DNA of 64,000 nt from Aggregatibacter actinomycetemcomitans (GTDB taxonomy: Bacteria > Pseudomonadota > Gammaproteobacteria > Enterobacterales > Pasteurellaceae): NCBI GenBank assembly GCA_017160915.1, contig JACAWG010000073.1, forward strand, positions 94,385 to 158,384. The letters run 5' to 3'. Positions 1-7,228 of this stretch are shown here, one piece after another. The notes below the pieces were generated by a model, which was not told the DNA's origin, made no database searches, and was given only the letters and a program-made list of their open reading frames with translations. How positions within the stretch are numbered: position 1 is the first letter of the stretch; the number at the start of each line of letters is the position of its first letter. Made by a program: the position numbers and the translations under genes.

Positions 1-229
1 CCGCCGCTTCCAAGCCCTTCGCCTTATCCGCACTGCGCGTCGTGCCATACACCGTATAGCCCTTTTCCACCAAGGCTTTGCCCAGCGGCGCACCAATCAC
101 GCCCGTCGAACCTGCAAGAAAAACCGTCTCCGCCTTCGGCGCCGCATCCCCTGCCTTATCCTGACTGCACGCCACCAACGCCGCGCAGCCCATTAAAAGT
201 GCGGTCAATTTCAACCCTGTTTTTTTCAT
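1..229 (-). CDS. Lipoprotein with NAD(P)-binding Rossmann motif (partial, runs off window)
   Basis: The gene starts at 229 on the minus strand and leaves the window at base 1, so only about 76 N-terminal residues are visible. They begin MKKTGLKLTALLMGCAALVACSQ, a lipoprotein signal peptide with lipobox LVAC and the lipidated Cys near residue 21. A short linker follows, then FLAGSTGVIGAPLGKALVEKG, which looks like the glycine-rich dinucleotide loop of NmrA or SDR-type NAD(P)-binding proteins. An exported lipoprotein carrying a Rossmann fold is unusual. A Pasteurellaceae uptake signal (AAAGTGCGGT, about 195-205) lies inside the signal-peptide codons and encodes the residues LTALL. The catalytic part is outside the window, so substrate and function cannot be stated. 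Confidence 0.7.
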   Translation of the reverse strand, partial: MKKTGLKLTALLMGCAALVACSQDKAGDAAPKAETVFLAGSTGVIGAPLGKALVEKGYTVYGTTRSADKAKGLEAA

Positions 230-475
230 AAATAACCTCTTGAAAATGCGTAAAAAAATCAGCGAATTGTAACATCGTGGATACAAAAAGAAAAATCAGC
301 CCTGCCGCTCCCGAAAACGCAAAATACCCCAAAACCATGCCCTCGGCAGCTCGGCAAAGGTCGCACAGCAAACAGATTTGAGGAATATTGCGACGGGAAA
401 ATTTCGAGAACCCCGTCGCCTGATACGGAAAACCGCCGACAAAGTGCGGTCGGTTTTTTCGGTGTTTTTTAAAGC
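230..475. other. Gene-free stretch with an uptake signal
   Basis: I see no convincing gene between the lipoprotein start and the terminator at 476. Open frames here have no ribosome-binding site and no recognisable family. One minus-strand frame (about 156-371) encodes a single hydrophobic stretch and could be a decayed remnant, but nothing supports it further. A Pasteurellaceae uptake signal AAAGTGCGGT lies at about 441-450, only some 25 bases before a Neisseria-type uptake stem. Confidence 0.5.
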
Positions 476-508
476 AAAGGTCGTCTGAAAAATTTTCAGA
501 CGACCTTT
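476..508. terminator. Terminator-like hairpin made of two Neisseria-type uptake sequences
   Basis: Two 16-base arms, AAAGGTCGTCTGAAAA (476-491) and its exact complement (493-508), are separated by one base. Each arm contains AGGTCGTCTGAA, the 12-mer Neisseria DNA uptake sequence in its AG-muc dialect. Paired uptake sequences of this kind commonly serve as terminators in Neisseria. The real loop must be formed by opening the A/T end of the stem. Confidence 0.75.
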
Positions 509-585
509 TAGCGTTTTATTCGTATTTGAATCCGTAGTAATCCGCCCAACCACGCAAAAACCGGATTGTGCGTATCTCACTAACG

Positions 586-694
586 TGCACAAAAAAAATG
601 GGAAATTTGTGCACGTTGTATTAATATGCACAAAATATTCGAAATATTGTGCACGTTATCCAAACCTGCACAAGGAGCAACGCATTTTTGTGCA
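586..694 (+). promoter_or_regulatory. Phased array of six TGCACAA half-sites upstream of the Fic gene
   Basis: TGCACAA starts at 586, 627 and 667, and its complement TTGTGCA starts at 607, 647 and 688. Orientation alternates strictly and the start-to-start spacing is 21, 20, 20, 20 and 21 bases, about two helical turns each. All half-sites therefore face the same side of the DNA. The array ends 15 bases before the Fic start codon, so it most likely represses that gene. The Fic protein has a C-terminal DNA-binding-like helix-turn-helix region, which makes it the obvious candidate ligand (inference). Confidence 0.75.
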
Positions 695-708
695 TGAAGG
701 AAGCAATA

Positions 709-1782
709 ATGAACGACTACCAAATTCCCGATTTATTTGCCTTGGGTGAAATAGAAAGCAAAGCCGTGTTGAAAGCCTGTAATGCGGCTCATCAGGCATT
801 GGGCGAGTTGAAAGGTGTGGTGCAGACCATGCCGAACCAGAATATCCTGTTGGGGACATTGCCTTTGCAGGAAGCAAAAGAAAGCTCGGAAATTGAAAAC
901 ATCATCACCACGCAGGACGATTTGTATCAAAGCAATGCCGCTACGCAACAATTCACCACGGTAGCGGCGAAAGAAGTCCATTATTACGCACAAGCCATGT
1001 CGTTGGGCTTTGAGTCCGTCCGTTCGGACAGGCTGATTACCCTGAACCTGATTAAAGAAATTCAGGCGGCGTTGGAAGGGAACAATGCCGGCTTCAGAAA
1101 ACAGCAGGGAACGGGGCTGGTGAACCAAACGACAAAAGAAGTCGTTTATATGCCGCCGCAACATCCTGCCGATATTGAAAAATATATGTCTGATTTGGAA
1201 AGGTTTATCAACGATTCGGCACAATTAGATTACGATCCGCTGGTCAAAATGGCATTGATTCACCACCAGTTTGAAAGCATCCACCCGTTTTACGACGGAA
1301 ACGGTCGGACAGGACGGATTTTGAATATCCTGTATCTGATTCAACAGGATTTGTTGGACACGCCGATTCTGTATCTTTCCCGATATATCAATCGAAACAA
1401 AGCAAAATACTACCAATTATTGCAGTCGGTACGCGACAGTCAGAACTGGGAGACGTGGCTGGTGTTTATGCTGAACGGCATCATGGAAACCGCGAAACGG
1501 ACAGTTGTATTAATCAATGGAATCAAAATATTAATGCAACAACACAAACAGCTTATCCGTACCGAACTGCCGCAGATTTACAGCCATGAACTGATTAACA
1601 ATCTGTACAAACACCCTTACACCAAAATCGATTTTGTCGTACGCGACTGCCAAATCCACCGCAATACCGCAAGAACCCGCTTGGAGGCGTTGGTTGAAAT
1701 CGGTATTTTGAGGAAGGAAAAAATCGGAAAAGAAAATTTTTATATTAATGTGGCGTTGTATGGGTTGTTGATGGCGCAGTGA
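709..1782 (+). CDS. Fic family protein (class II, with C-terminal winged helix)
   Basis: This 357-residue Fic protein has the complete active-site motif HPFYDGNGRTGR at residues 192-203. Such enzymes usually transfer AMP to a target side chain. An N-terminal inhibitory helix carries S59-x3-E63-N64, matching the (S/T)xxxE(G/N) motif, so the enzyme should be self-inhibited like other class II Fic proteins. The last 60 or so residues (around DCQIHRNTARTRLEALVEIGIL) resemble a winged helix-turn-helix. I chose ATG 709 because AGGAAG lies 6 bases upstream; the alternative GTG at 649 falls inside the operator array and has no ribosome-binding site. The target is unknown. The MATE-like gene follows closely and may be co-transcribed. 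Confidence 0.88.
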   Translation: MNDYQIPDLFALGEIESKAVLKACNAAHQALGELKGVVQTMPNQNILLGTLPLQEAKESSEIENIITTQDDLYQSNAATQQFTTVAAKEVHYYAQAMSLGFESVRSDRLITLNLIKEIQAALEGNNAGFRKQQGTGLVNQTTKEVVYMPPQHPADIEKYMSDLERFINDSAQLDYDPLVKMALIHHQFESIHPFYDGNGRTGRILNILYLIQQDLLDTPILYLSRYINRNKAKYYQLLQSVRDSQNWETWLVFMLNGIMETAKRTVVLINGIKILMQQHKQLIRTELPQIYSHELINNLYKHPYTKIDFVVRDCQIHRNTARTRLEALVEIGILRKEKIGKENFYINVALYGLLMAQ

Positions 1783-1840
1783 GGTGAATGAGCCTGAAAA
1801 AGCCAACTTCAATTATATTTGTTTACTAAAAGATAAAAGA

Positions 1841-3157
1841 ATGATGAAAAGTTTTGACTTTAAATTGTGGTCGGCATTTTTGCTGATTATGTTTATTCCA
1901 ACGGTAATCAATACTCTCAGACTGCATTTTATCGGCGCAATGCCGAATGACTGGGGATTTAATATCGCCAGTCAAATTCAATGGTTGAATATTATTTATG
2001 AAGTCATTAAAGAAATGCTCTTAGTGCCACTGTTTTTTATGCTGGCGCAAGCATTGAAGGAAAATAAAACGGCATTAATCAATAATGCGCTCGGCGGTTT
2101 GTTATTGGTGGCTGTCATACACACAGCGGTTTCGGCAGTAATATTTTTCTCGGCAGAAACCTTGGTGGCGGGATTAAATCAAGACCCTGCTTTGGTTCAT
2201 AAAACCGCACACTACATCAAGTTGGAATCCATTGCGATTATGTTATCGGTGGCAACGGAATATCTGATTGTTTATCTGGCGATTACGGATGATTATAAGA
2301 ATCTGATTAAATTGTCCTTATTGAAAATCGGTTTGTTGGTTGTATCGGATATTTTCTTGATTTCAGATTGGAGTATTTCGTTAAAATTGGGCGTAAATGG
2401 GATTGCTATATCCAATATTTTAATCAATGGCATATTGACCCTATTTATTTTGTCCAACGGCGTAATCCGTCGATTTATCGGGTTGCACCATTTTTATTTT
2501 GATAAAAAATGGTTTAAACAATGGTTGAGATTAGGAGCATTTTCAGGACTGGAATCACTGATTAGAAATACCGTTTTTGTATTAATGATCTTAGGGATGG
2601 TTAATCAAATTGGTGAGCAAGGCGCGTATTGGATTGCCAACAGTATTATCTGGGGCATTCTGCTTGTGCCATCACTGGCTTTGGCTGAAGTGGTTAAACG
2701 GGATGTGGCAACAGATACTTCGGCAATTCTTGCGAATACACCGTTTTATATGAGATTGACGGTGATATTTGCTGTGTTGTGGTTGCTTTCCATGCCTGCG
2801 TGGGAATGGTTTTTAAGCCATATTTTGAAAACGGCGGATATAAAAACCGTAACCGATATTATGAAGCTGCAAACGGTGTTTTATATTACATTTATGTTCA
2901 ATAACGGCATATTGGATTCGACGATTAAAGGTTTGGGTATCACAAAGTATATGCTGTATCAGTCGATTGTGATTGATATTGTGTACTACAGTTGTGTGTT
3001 TGCAGCGTATAAAATGGGGTTTATCGAGATGTCGCTAACCAATATTTCGTTGATTTTCGGCTTCGGCATGCTGACGGATATTTTCCCGACAGCTTGGCTG
3101 TACATAAAAGCATTGCGTAAAGAGAATATTCAATTGTCTCAGATTAAATGGATTTAA
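1841..3157 (+). CDS. MATE-like multi-pass membrane transporter
   Basis: The product is about 438 residues with roughly twelve hydrophobic segments, many Ile, Leu and Phe residues, and a repeated two-half layout that suggests the MATE/polysaccharide-flippase superfamily. I do not see a diagnostic family motif, so substrate and coupling ion are unknown. The longest frame begins at GTG 1784, two bases after the Fic stop and without a ribosome-binding site. ATG 1841 or 1844 after a purine-rich stretch is more likely. The gene is visibly richer in A and T than the oxidoreductase genes downstream and ends just before a Neisseria-type uptake hairpin. It shares a strand with the Fic gene and probably a transcript. 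Confidence 0.65.
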   Translation: MMKSFDFKLWSAFLLIMFIPTVINTLRLHFIGAMPNDWGFNIASQIQWLNIIYEVIKEMLLVPLFFMLAQALKENKTALINNALGGLLLVAVIHTAVSAVIFFSAETLVAGLNQDPALVHKTAHYIKLESIAIMLSVATEYLIVYLAITDDYKNLIKLSLLKIGLLVVSDIFLISDWSISLKLGVNGIAISNILINGILTLFILSNGVIRRFIGLHHFYFDKKWFKQWLRLGAFSGLESLIRNTVFVLMILGMVNQIGEQGAYWIANSIIWGILLVPSLALAEVVKRDVATDTSAILANTPFYMRLTVIFAVLWLLSMPAWEWFLSHILKTADIKTVTDIMKLQTVFYITFMFNNGILDSTIKGLGITKYMLYQSIVIDIVYYSCVFAAYKMGFIEMSLTNISLIFGFGMLTDIFPTAWLYIKALRKENIQLSQIKWI

Positions 3158-3165
3158 TGACTTTA

Positions 3166-3200
3166 AAAGGTCGTCTGAAAACTTTTTTCAGACGACCTTT
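3166..3200. terminator. Terminator built from paired Neisseria-type uptake sequences
   Basis: AGGTCGTCTGAA at 3168-3179 and its complement at 3187-3198 form a strong stem with flanking A and T runs. It lies between two convergent genes, so it can terminate both the MATE-like gene and the flavin reductase. Confidence 0.8.
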
Positions 3201-3219
3201 CCCATACCCCCCCAACAAA

Positions 3220-3792
3220 CTACTCTCCCCCACCTGCCACATTCACCCCTTCCCCAATCTTATAAAACTGTCCGCCGGCGATATAGTGCAGGGTTTTCAG
3301 TTCGTCCGGGGCTTCGTCGAATTGCCAGTGTCCGCGGTTGAAAATGCGGTCGTCCGCCCATGCGGCGAGGACTTCGCCGATGAAGAGGTCGTGTTTTTGG
3401 TGGTTGTCGGGTTCGGGGATGACTTTGCAGACAATCCACGCGGCGCAGCCTTCCACCAGCGGTACGTCGAAGCCGTCTTGGTAAAACAGCTTCAGTTTGT
3501 CTAGTTTGGCGGGGTTTTCTTTGCGGCTTTCGCCCATTGCCATCACCAATTCGGCTTGTGCGGCGACGGGGATTTGCACGGCGAAATAACCGCTTTTTTC
3601 AATCAGCCCGCGCGTGTAGGCGGCTTTGTCGATGATAATCATCAGCTTGGGCGTGGGCAAATAATCTATGGCGCACACCCATGAGGCGGACATGACGTTT
3701 TCCACGCCGTCGGCTTTGGCGGAAATCATGGTGGTCGGGCCGTGGTTGATGAGGCGGTAGTATTTTTCGAGTTCGACAGGTTTGATTGCCAT
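3220..3792 (-). CDS. Flavin reductase family protein
   Basis: This 190-residue protein matches the flavin-reductase-like, FMN-binding split-barrel family. Supporting segments are TTMISAKADGVENVMSASWV near the N-terminus, the PTPKLMIIIDK strand, and GYFAVQIPV. Relatives reduce flavin with NAD(P)H or bind FMN in redox proteins; the exact substrate cannot be deduced. It lies downstream of the Old Yellow Enzyme gene on the same strand, and a flavin reductase beside a flavin-dependent ene-reductase makes functional sense. The intergenic region in front carries both a Pasteurellaceae (3814-3823) and a Neisseria-type (3869-3878) uptake signal. No signal peptide is present, so it is cytoplasmic. Confidence 0.82.
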   Translation of the reverse strand: MAIKPVELEKYYRLINHGPTTMISAKADGVENVMSASWVCAIDYLPTPKLMIIIDKAAYTRGLIEKSGYFAVQIPVAAQAELVMAMGESRKENPAKLDKLKLFYQDGFDVPLVEGCAAWIVCKVIPEPDNHQKHDLFIGEVLAAWADDRIFNRGHWQFDEAPDELKTLHYIAGGQFYKIGEGVNVAGGGE

Positions 3793-3813
3793 TTTTTATT
3801 CCTTGTTTTGATA

Positions 3814-3878
3814 AAAGTGCGGTCAGATTTCGCGGCGTTTTTGCGTAGGGTGGGCTTCAGTCCACCGTTTCAGACGAC
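3814..3878. other. Adjacent Pasteurellaceae and Neisseria uptake signals
   Basis: AAAGTGCGGT at 3814-3823 is the core of the Pasteurellaceae uptake signal. The 10-mer TTCAGACGAC at 3869-3878 is the complement of the Neisseria uptake core GTCGTCTGAA. Between them GTGGG...CCCAC-type inverted sequence (about 3846-3866) resembles a repeat I associate with Neisseria and neighbours. All of this lies in the 102-base gap between the Old Yellow Enzyme and flavin reductase genes. Confidence 0.7.
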
Positions 3879-3894
3879 ATCGGCGATTGGCGGA

Positions 3895-5031
3895 TTAAAT
3901 ATCCACCGCCTGCCATGCTTTGCCTTTCACCGGCGGAAGCCACGCGCCGCCTTCTATGCTCATTGCCCACAAGCGGCTTGGAATGCCGTAGTGGTCGGCT
4001 TTGGCGGGATCAAGTTCGGTAACGATGTCGTCTGTGCGGTTTTCGCGGATTAAGGTGGCGATATTCGGATTAATCATCACGGCTTTACCCAGTGCGATAA
4101 ATTCTGCCCAGCCGGTTTGGTAGGCGGCAAGGATTTGTTCTGCGGAAAACAGGCTGCCCACGCCGATCAGCGGGAGTTTGCCGCCGATGCGTTCGTGGAT
4201 AAGCTGCATACGGGTGAGCTTGGTGTCCGCGCCGCGGCGGGCTTTTTTGTAGAAATCCCAAAGGGAAACGTGCAAATATTGCAGCGGTTTTTGCACTAAG
4301 GCGTCAATCAGCGCGAAGGTGTCCGCCATGGTTAAGCCGTCCTCGCCGCCTTCTTCGGGGGAGAAACGGTAGCCGATGATGAAGTCGGGGCGGTTGTGTT
4401 TTTCGCGCACGGCGTTGACGGCATCGACCACGGCAAGCGGGAAGTGCAGGCGGTTTTCAAGGCTGCCGCCCCATTCGTCTGTGCGGCGGTTGCTTTGTGC
4501 CGAGAAGAATTGTTGGATTAAATAGCCGTTCGCACCGTGGATTTCCACGCCGTCGAAGCCTGCTTGAATCGCTAAATCGGCGGCGTTGGCGAAACTTGCG
4601 ATGAGTTCGCGCACTTCACCGTCCGTTAAAGCACGGCTGCCCGTGGCTTCGTCATCAGAAGGGGCGACTTTGTCTTTGCCGTTTAACAAGTCGTTTAACG
4701 CAAGTTTGCCGCCGTGATGGAGCTGCAAAATGGCTTTTGCGCCTTGTGCTTTAATCACGTCAGCCGTTTCTTTCAAACTCGCTAATTGGCTGGCGTGAAT
4801 CGCTTCAGGCTGACCGTGGAATGCCTTGCCGCCATCAGCCACTAAGGTTGCTGCGGCAATAAACAAGCCGATGTCTTCTGCGCGATTGTGCAGGAAATAG
4901 CGCTCTTCTTCGCTGATCGTGCCGTCATCGTGCGAAGCAAAATGCGTCATCGGCGCAACTGCTAAGCGGTTTTTAATGATGATGCCGTTGTTTAAGGTGT
5001 AAGGCTCAAAGAGCGGTTGGAATTTGTTCAT
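3895..5031 (-). CDS. NADH:flavin oxidoreductase, Old Yellow Enzyme family
   Basis: The 378-residue protein is an FMN-dependent TIM-barrel ene-reductase. Visible features are the start LFEPYTLNNGIIIKNRLAVAP, the substrate-activating segment LQLHHGGK, the family signature GVEIHGANGYLIQQFFS followed by NRRTDEWGGSLENR, and a C-terminal phosphate-binding region around GVGSLFSAEQIL. Relatives reduce activated C=C bonds using NAD(P)H. ATG 5031 is preferred over the upstream TTG (5046) because it matches the normal family N-terminus. It is transcribed toward the flavin reductase and lies downstream of the NTF2-like gene. The three probably form one operon controlled by the divergent LysR regulator. 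Confidence 0.88.
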   Translation of the reverse strand: MNKFQPLFEPYTLNNGIIIKNRLAVAPMTHFASHDDGTISEEERYFLHNRAEDIGLFIAAATLVADGGKAFHGQPEAIHASQLASLKETADVIKAQGAKAILQLHHGGKLALNDLLNGKDKVAPSDDEATGSRALTDGEVRELIASFANAADLAIQAGFDGVEIHGANGYLIQQFFSAQSNRRTDEWGGSLENRLHFPLAVVDAVNAVREKHNRPDFIIGYRFSPEEGGEDGLTMADTFALIDALVQKPLQYLHVSLWDFYKKARRGADTKLTRMQLIHERIGGKLPLIGVGSLFSAEQILAAYQTGWAEFIALGKAVMINPNIATLIRENRTDDIVTELDPAKADHYGIPSRLWAMSIEGGAWLPPVKGKAWQAVDI

Positions 5032-5086
5032 GATTTGTTTTCTCAAGTAAGAGGCATTTTTGCCCGTCTTTTCCCGTCAAGGGTTA

Positions 5087-5098
5087 AGGTCGTCTGAA
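5087..5098 (+). other. Single Neisseria-type DNA uptake sequence
   Basis: A complete AGGTCGTCTGAA 12-mer is present without a partner arm, in the gap between the NTF2-like and Old Yellow Enzyme genes. It is followed by an imperfect GGGCGGG/CCCACCC inverted stretch (5099-5119). Confidence 0.75.
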
Positions 5099-5127
5099 AG
5101 GGCGGGCAAAACCCACCCTGCGTCCGA

Positions 5128-5508
5128 TTAATAATGCGCGTGGAAGATTTTGCTCACCACTTGCCATTTTCCGTTGATTTTCAATAGATTGAAATAGTCG
5201 GTAAAGCCGTAGCCGCTTAAATTGTCGGTATCCACGCGGGCGGAAGCTGCCGTGCCTGTAATGTCGATATAGGCGATGGCGACCGTCGGGTCAGACGGTT
5301 TGAAGTGGTTGTCAATCACGGGGAACAGGCTTTCGGCAACAGGTCCGCCTGCCAATTCGCCGTTTTCGCCGACGCTGTACATCGTCGCCACATCATGAAA
5401 AGCGGGTTTCATGATTTCGCTTTTGGCTTGCTTGCCGCCTTCGGCATAATGACTCAATAAAACGTGTTCAATTGCTTTGTAATCAGCAGTATAAGTCGGT
5501 TTGTTCAT
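5128..5508 (-). CDS. NTF2-like / lumazine-binding-related protein
   Basis: The 126-residue protein looks like an NTF2-fold family member of the putative lumazine-binding subgroup. It has an N-terminal helix (YKAIEHVLLSHYAEGGKQAKSEIMKPAFH) and a C-terminal strand region ending FTDYFNLLKINGKWQVVSKIFHAHY, typical of these alpha+beta cone proteins. Members are small enzymes or ligand-binding proteins of unknown substrate. It is first in the minus-strand set with the Old Yellow Enzyme and flavin reductase genes and is divergent from a LysR regulator, so it may be induced by the same signal. The assignment rests on overall pattern only. Confidence 0.7.
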   Translation of the reverse strand: MNKPTYTADYKAIEHVLLSHYAEGGKQAKSEIMKPAFHDVATMYSVGENGELAGGPVAESLFPVIDNHFKPSDPTVAIAYIDITGTAASARVDTDNLSGYGFTDYFNLLKINGKWQVVSKIFHAHY

Positions 5509-5540
5509 AGCGGTTTCCTCATTGCTTCGTTAAAGATGAG

Positions 5541-5591
5541 GCTATTATAGCCCGCCATTTTAGATTGACTAGACAGCAAATTTATAATAGC
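5541..5591. promoter_or_regulatory. Divergent promoter region between NTF2-like gene and LysR regulator
   Basis: A minus-strand TATAAT (complement of 5544-5549) faces the NTF2-like gene and a plus-strand TATAAT (5583-5588) faces the LysR gene. The two lie in a 9-base inverted repeat, GCTATTATA and TATAATAGC. This layout is typical of LysR regulators controlling a divergent target. Confidence 0.5.
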
Positions 5592-5625
5592 TTGTTCAAT
5601 CCAATTTGACAATCAGGTGCCAACC

Positions 5626-6516
5626 ATGCAGGAAAACCTCAACGACCTACGCACGTTTTTACTCGTCGCCCAAACAGGCAGTTTCACCAAAGTCGCCGCG
5701 CAGCTCAATCTCTCACGCGCGGCGGTAAGCCACACCATCGGTCAGCTGGAAAGCCGTTTGGGACTGAAACTCTTCAACCGCACCACCCGCAGCGTCGCCA
5801 CCACCGACGCCGGGCAGCAGCTTTATCAGCAGCTCTGCCCACTGTTTCAAGACATCGACATCCGCCTGGTTTCCATTTTAAACAGTCAAAACCAGCAGCG
5901 CGGGACGCTCAGAATCAACGGCACGCCGCAAGCCATCAATGTCGTGCTTTGGCAGAAATTCCTCAGCTTTCTCAACGCCTACCCGAACATCACGCTGGAG
6001 CTGGCTTCGGAAATGAAATTTATCGACATCGTCGCCGAACGCTTCGATGCAGGCATACGCGAAGGCGGTTTGATGGACAAAGACATGATTGCCGTGCGCG
6101 TTTCAGACGACGTGCGCTGGTGCTACGTCGCCTCGCCCGACTACCTCGCCGCCCACGGCACGCCGCAAACGCTCGAAGACCTGACCCAGCACAACTGCAT
6201 CCGCCTGCGCGTACCCACCTATCAAAGCCTGTTGCAATGGGAGTTCACCCACCCCGAAACCGGCGAACGCTCGTCAATGGTGGTGCAAGGCAACTTAATC
6301 GTCAACCAAGCCCCCATGACCCGCCAAGCCGCCCTCGACGGCGTGGGCATCTCGTGGGAAATGGCAGATGATGTGGAGGCAGATATTCAAGCAGGCAGGC
6401 TCGTTCGTGTGCTGACCGACTGGGAATGCACTTATGCGGGGTTTTATCTTTACTTTCCGAACCGCACGGAGTATTCGCCGTTGTTGAAGGCGTTGGTGGA
6501 GTGGGTGAGGGTGTAA
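5626..6516 (+). CDS. LysR family transcriptional regulator
   Basis: The 296-residue protein has an N-terminal winged helix-turn-helix (residues about 4-62, with GSFTKVAAQLNLSRAAVSHTI and LESRLGLKLFNRTTR) and a LysR substrate-binding domain after it. ATG 5626 is chosen over GTG 5617 because CAGGTG lies at suitable spacing. It diverges from the NTF2-like/Old Yellow Enzyme/flavin reductase set, the usual arrangement for a regulator and its target operon. The inducer is unknown. The coding sequence contains TTCAGACGAC (6102-6111), the Neisseria uptake 10-mer, and is GC-rich compared with core genes later in the window, consistent with import from Neisseria. Confidence 0.9.
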   Translation: MQENLNDLRTFLLVAQTGSFTKVAAQLNLSRAAVSHTIGQLESRLGLKLFNRTTRSVATTDAGQQLYQQLCPLFQDIDIRLVSILNSQNQQRGTLRINGTPQAINVVLWQKFLSFLNAYPNITLELASEMKFIDIVAERFDAGIREGGLMDKDMIAVRVSDDVRWCYVASPDYLAAHGTPQTLEDLTQHNCIRLRVPTYQSLLQWEFTHPETGERSSMVVQGNLIVNQAPMTRQAALDGVGISWEMADDVEADIQAGRLVRVLTDWECTYAGFYLYFPNRTEYSPLLKALVEWVRV

Positions 6517-6533
6517 AATCGTTCCCAAAAATA

Positions 6534-6568
6534 ACCGCACTTTATGTCGAGATGATATAAAGTGCGGT
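6534..6568. terminator. Paired Pasteurellaceae uptake-signal hairpin
   Basis: ACCGCACTTTAT (6534-6545) and ATAAAGTGCGGT (6557-6568) form a perfect 12-base stem between the convergent LysR and hicB genes. The T run expected of a strong terminator is short. Confidence 0.6.
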
Positions 6569-6626
6569 CAATTCTAGCAATGTTTCTGCAGATTATTAGA
6601 AAAATCCAACCGTCGGTCTTACTCAA

Positions 6627-6977
6627 TTACACCGTCATCTGTTCCGGATGTGTCGCTTTAAACAACGTTTGGCTCACCCATTCGTTTAAACTGATGTTAT
6701 TTGCCGCTGCTGCCACAACTGCTGCTTCGTGAATTTGCGGGCTAACACGCACATTAAATCGCCCGGAATAATGCTTGTAAGGGGCAATGCCTTGTTCTTT
6801 GCAAACCGCTAAAAAAGTTTGCAGGCTGGTTTCGCCTTCTTTGTGTAAATCTGCGATGTTGTCTGCATAAAAATCTGCTCCACCATTTAAACCAATAAAT
6901 TCTCCCCGCAAAAGTTCGGTTTCAGGATCGTATTGAATCACGGCTTTATGTCCGTTAATGGTCATGATATTTTTCAT
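6627..6977 (-). CDS. hicB: HicB family antitoxin
   Basis: The 116-residue protein has a HicB fold (residues about 5-60, with GEFIGLNGGADFYADNIADLHKEGETSLQTFL) and a C-terminal ribbon-helix-helix segment (GRFNVRVSPQIHEAAVVAAA...SLNEWV) for DNA binding. It should neutralise HicA and repress the pair. Its start overlaps the hicA stop by 4 bases, so the two are translationally coupled with the toxin gene first. An internal ATG at 6968 is an alternative start. The pair is a short accessory island between the LysR gene and the efflux genes. Confidence 0.88.
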   Translation of the reverse strand: MKNIMTINGHKAVIQYDPETELLRGEFIGLNGGADFYADNIADLHKEGETSLQTFLAVCKEQGIAPYKHYSGRFNVRVSPQIHEAAVVAAAANNISLNEWVSQTLFKATHPEQMTV

Positions 6978-7228
6978 TCTGTTACTCCGTGCTTTTCAAG
7001 CCATTTTCTGATTGCCGCCACGGCACCTTTATCCGTATCAGGGCTTGGATGTGGGCGATGAAAAACTTGCACCTCATTAAATAAAATCACCGCCACGCGA
7101 CTGCCTTCGCGTTCTTGAATCGTCGCCCCTAATTCAATAAATAATGCCTCAATATCCGCCCATTTTATCCCGCCCGAAATGGGGCGTTTATAAAGAGCAG
7201 ATAGCGTTTTTTGATGTTTCTTTTTCAT
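6974..7228 (-). CDS. hicA: HicA family toxin (mRNA interferase)
   Basis: At 84 residues it has the usual small HicA size, although the N-terminal extension MKKKHQKTLSALYKRPISGGIKW makes it slightly longer than some. The double-stranded-RNA-binding-like fold is recognisable from WADIEALFIELGATIQEREGSRVAV and the conserved FHRPHPSPDTDKGAV, which contains the catalytic His region. HicA toxins cleave mRNA during translation. It is followed by hicB with a 4-base overlap. Direct AGTA repeats just upstream (about 7236-7254) might be the HicB operator, but this is weak. Confidence 0.88.
   Translation of the reverse strand: MKKKHQKTLSALYKRPISGGIKWADIEALFIELGATIQEREGSRVAVILFNEVQVFHRPHPSPDTDKGAVAAIRKWLEKHGVTE

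Noticed and set aside
296..631. Minus-strand open frame of 111 codons
   Set aside because: It crosses the uptake hairpin, has no ribosome-binding site and no family resemblance; it is most likely chance.
586..694. CRISPR-like regular spacing of short repeats
   Set aside because: The repeated unit is only 7 bases, alternates in orientation and has 13-14 base gaps; no cas genes are nearby. It is an operator array, not a CRISPR.
649..708. Longer N-terminus of the Fic protein from GTG 649
   Set aside because: The extension lies in the operator array and has no ribosome-binding site, while ATG 709 has AGGAAG at good spacing.
3148..3504. Plus-strand frame over the flavin reductase gene
   Set aside because: It is the complement of a well-supported conserved gene and runs through a terminator hairpin.
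5300..5320. GTCAGACGG in the NTF2-like gene as an uptake sequence
   Set aside because: It lacks the full 10-mer of either Neisseria dialect; not counted as a uptake sequence.
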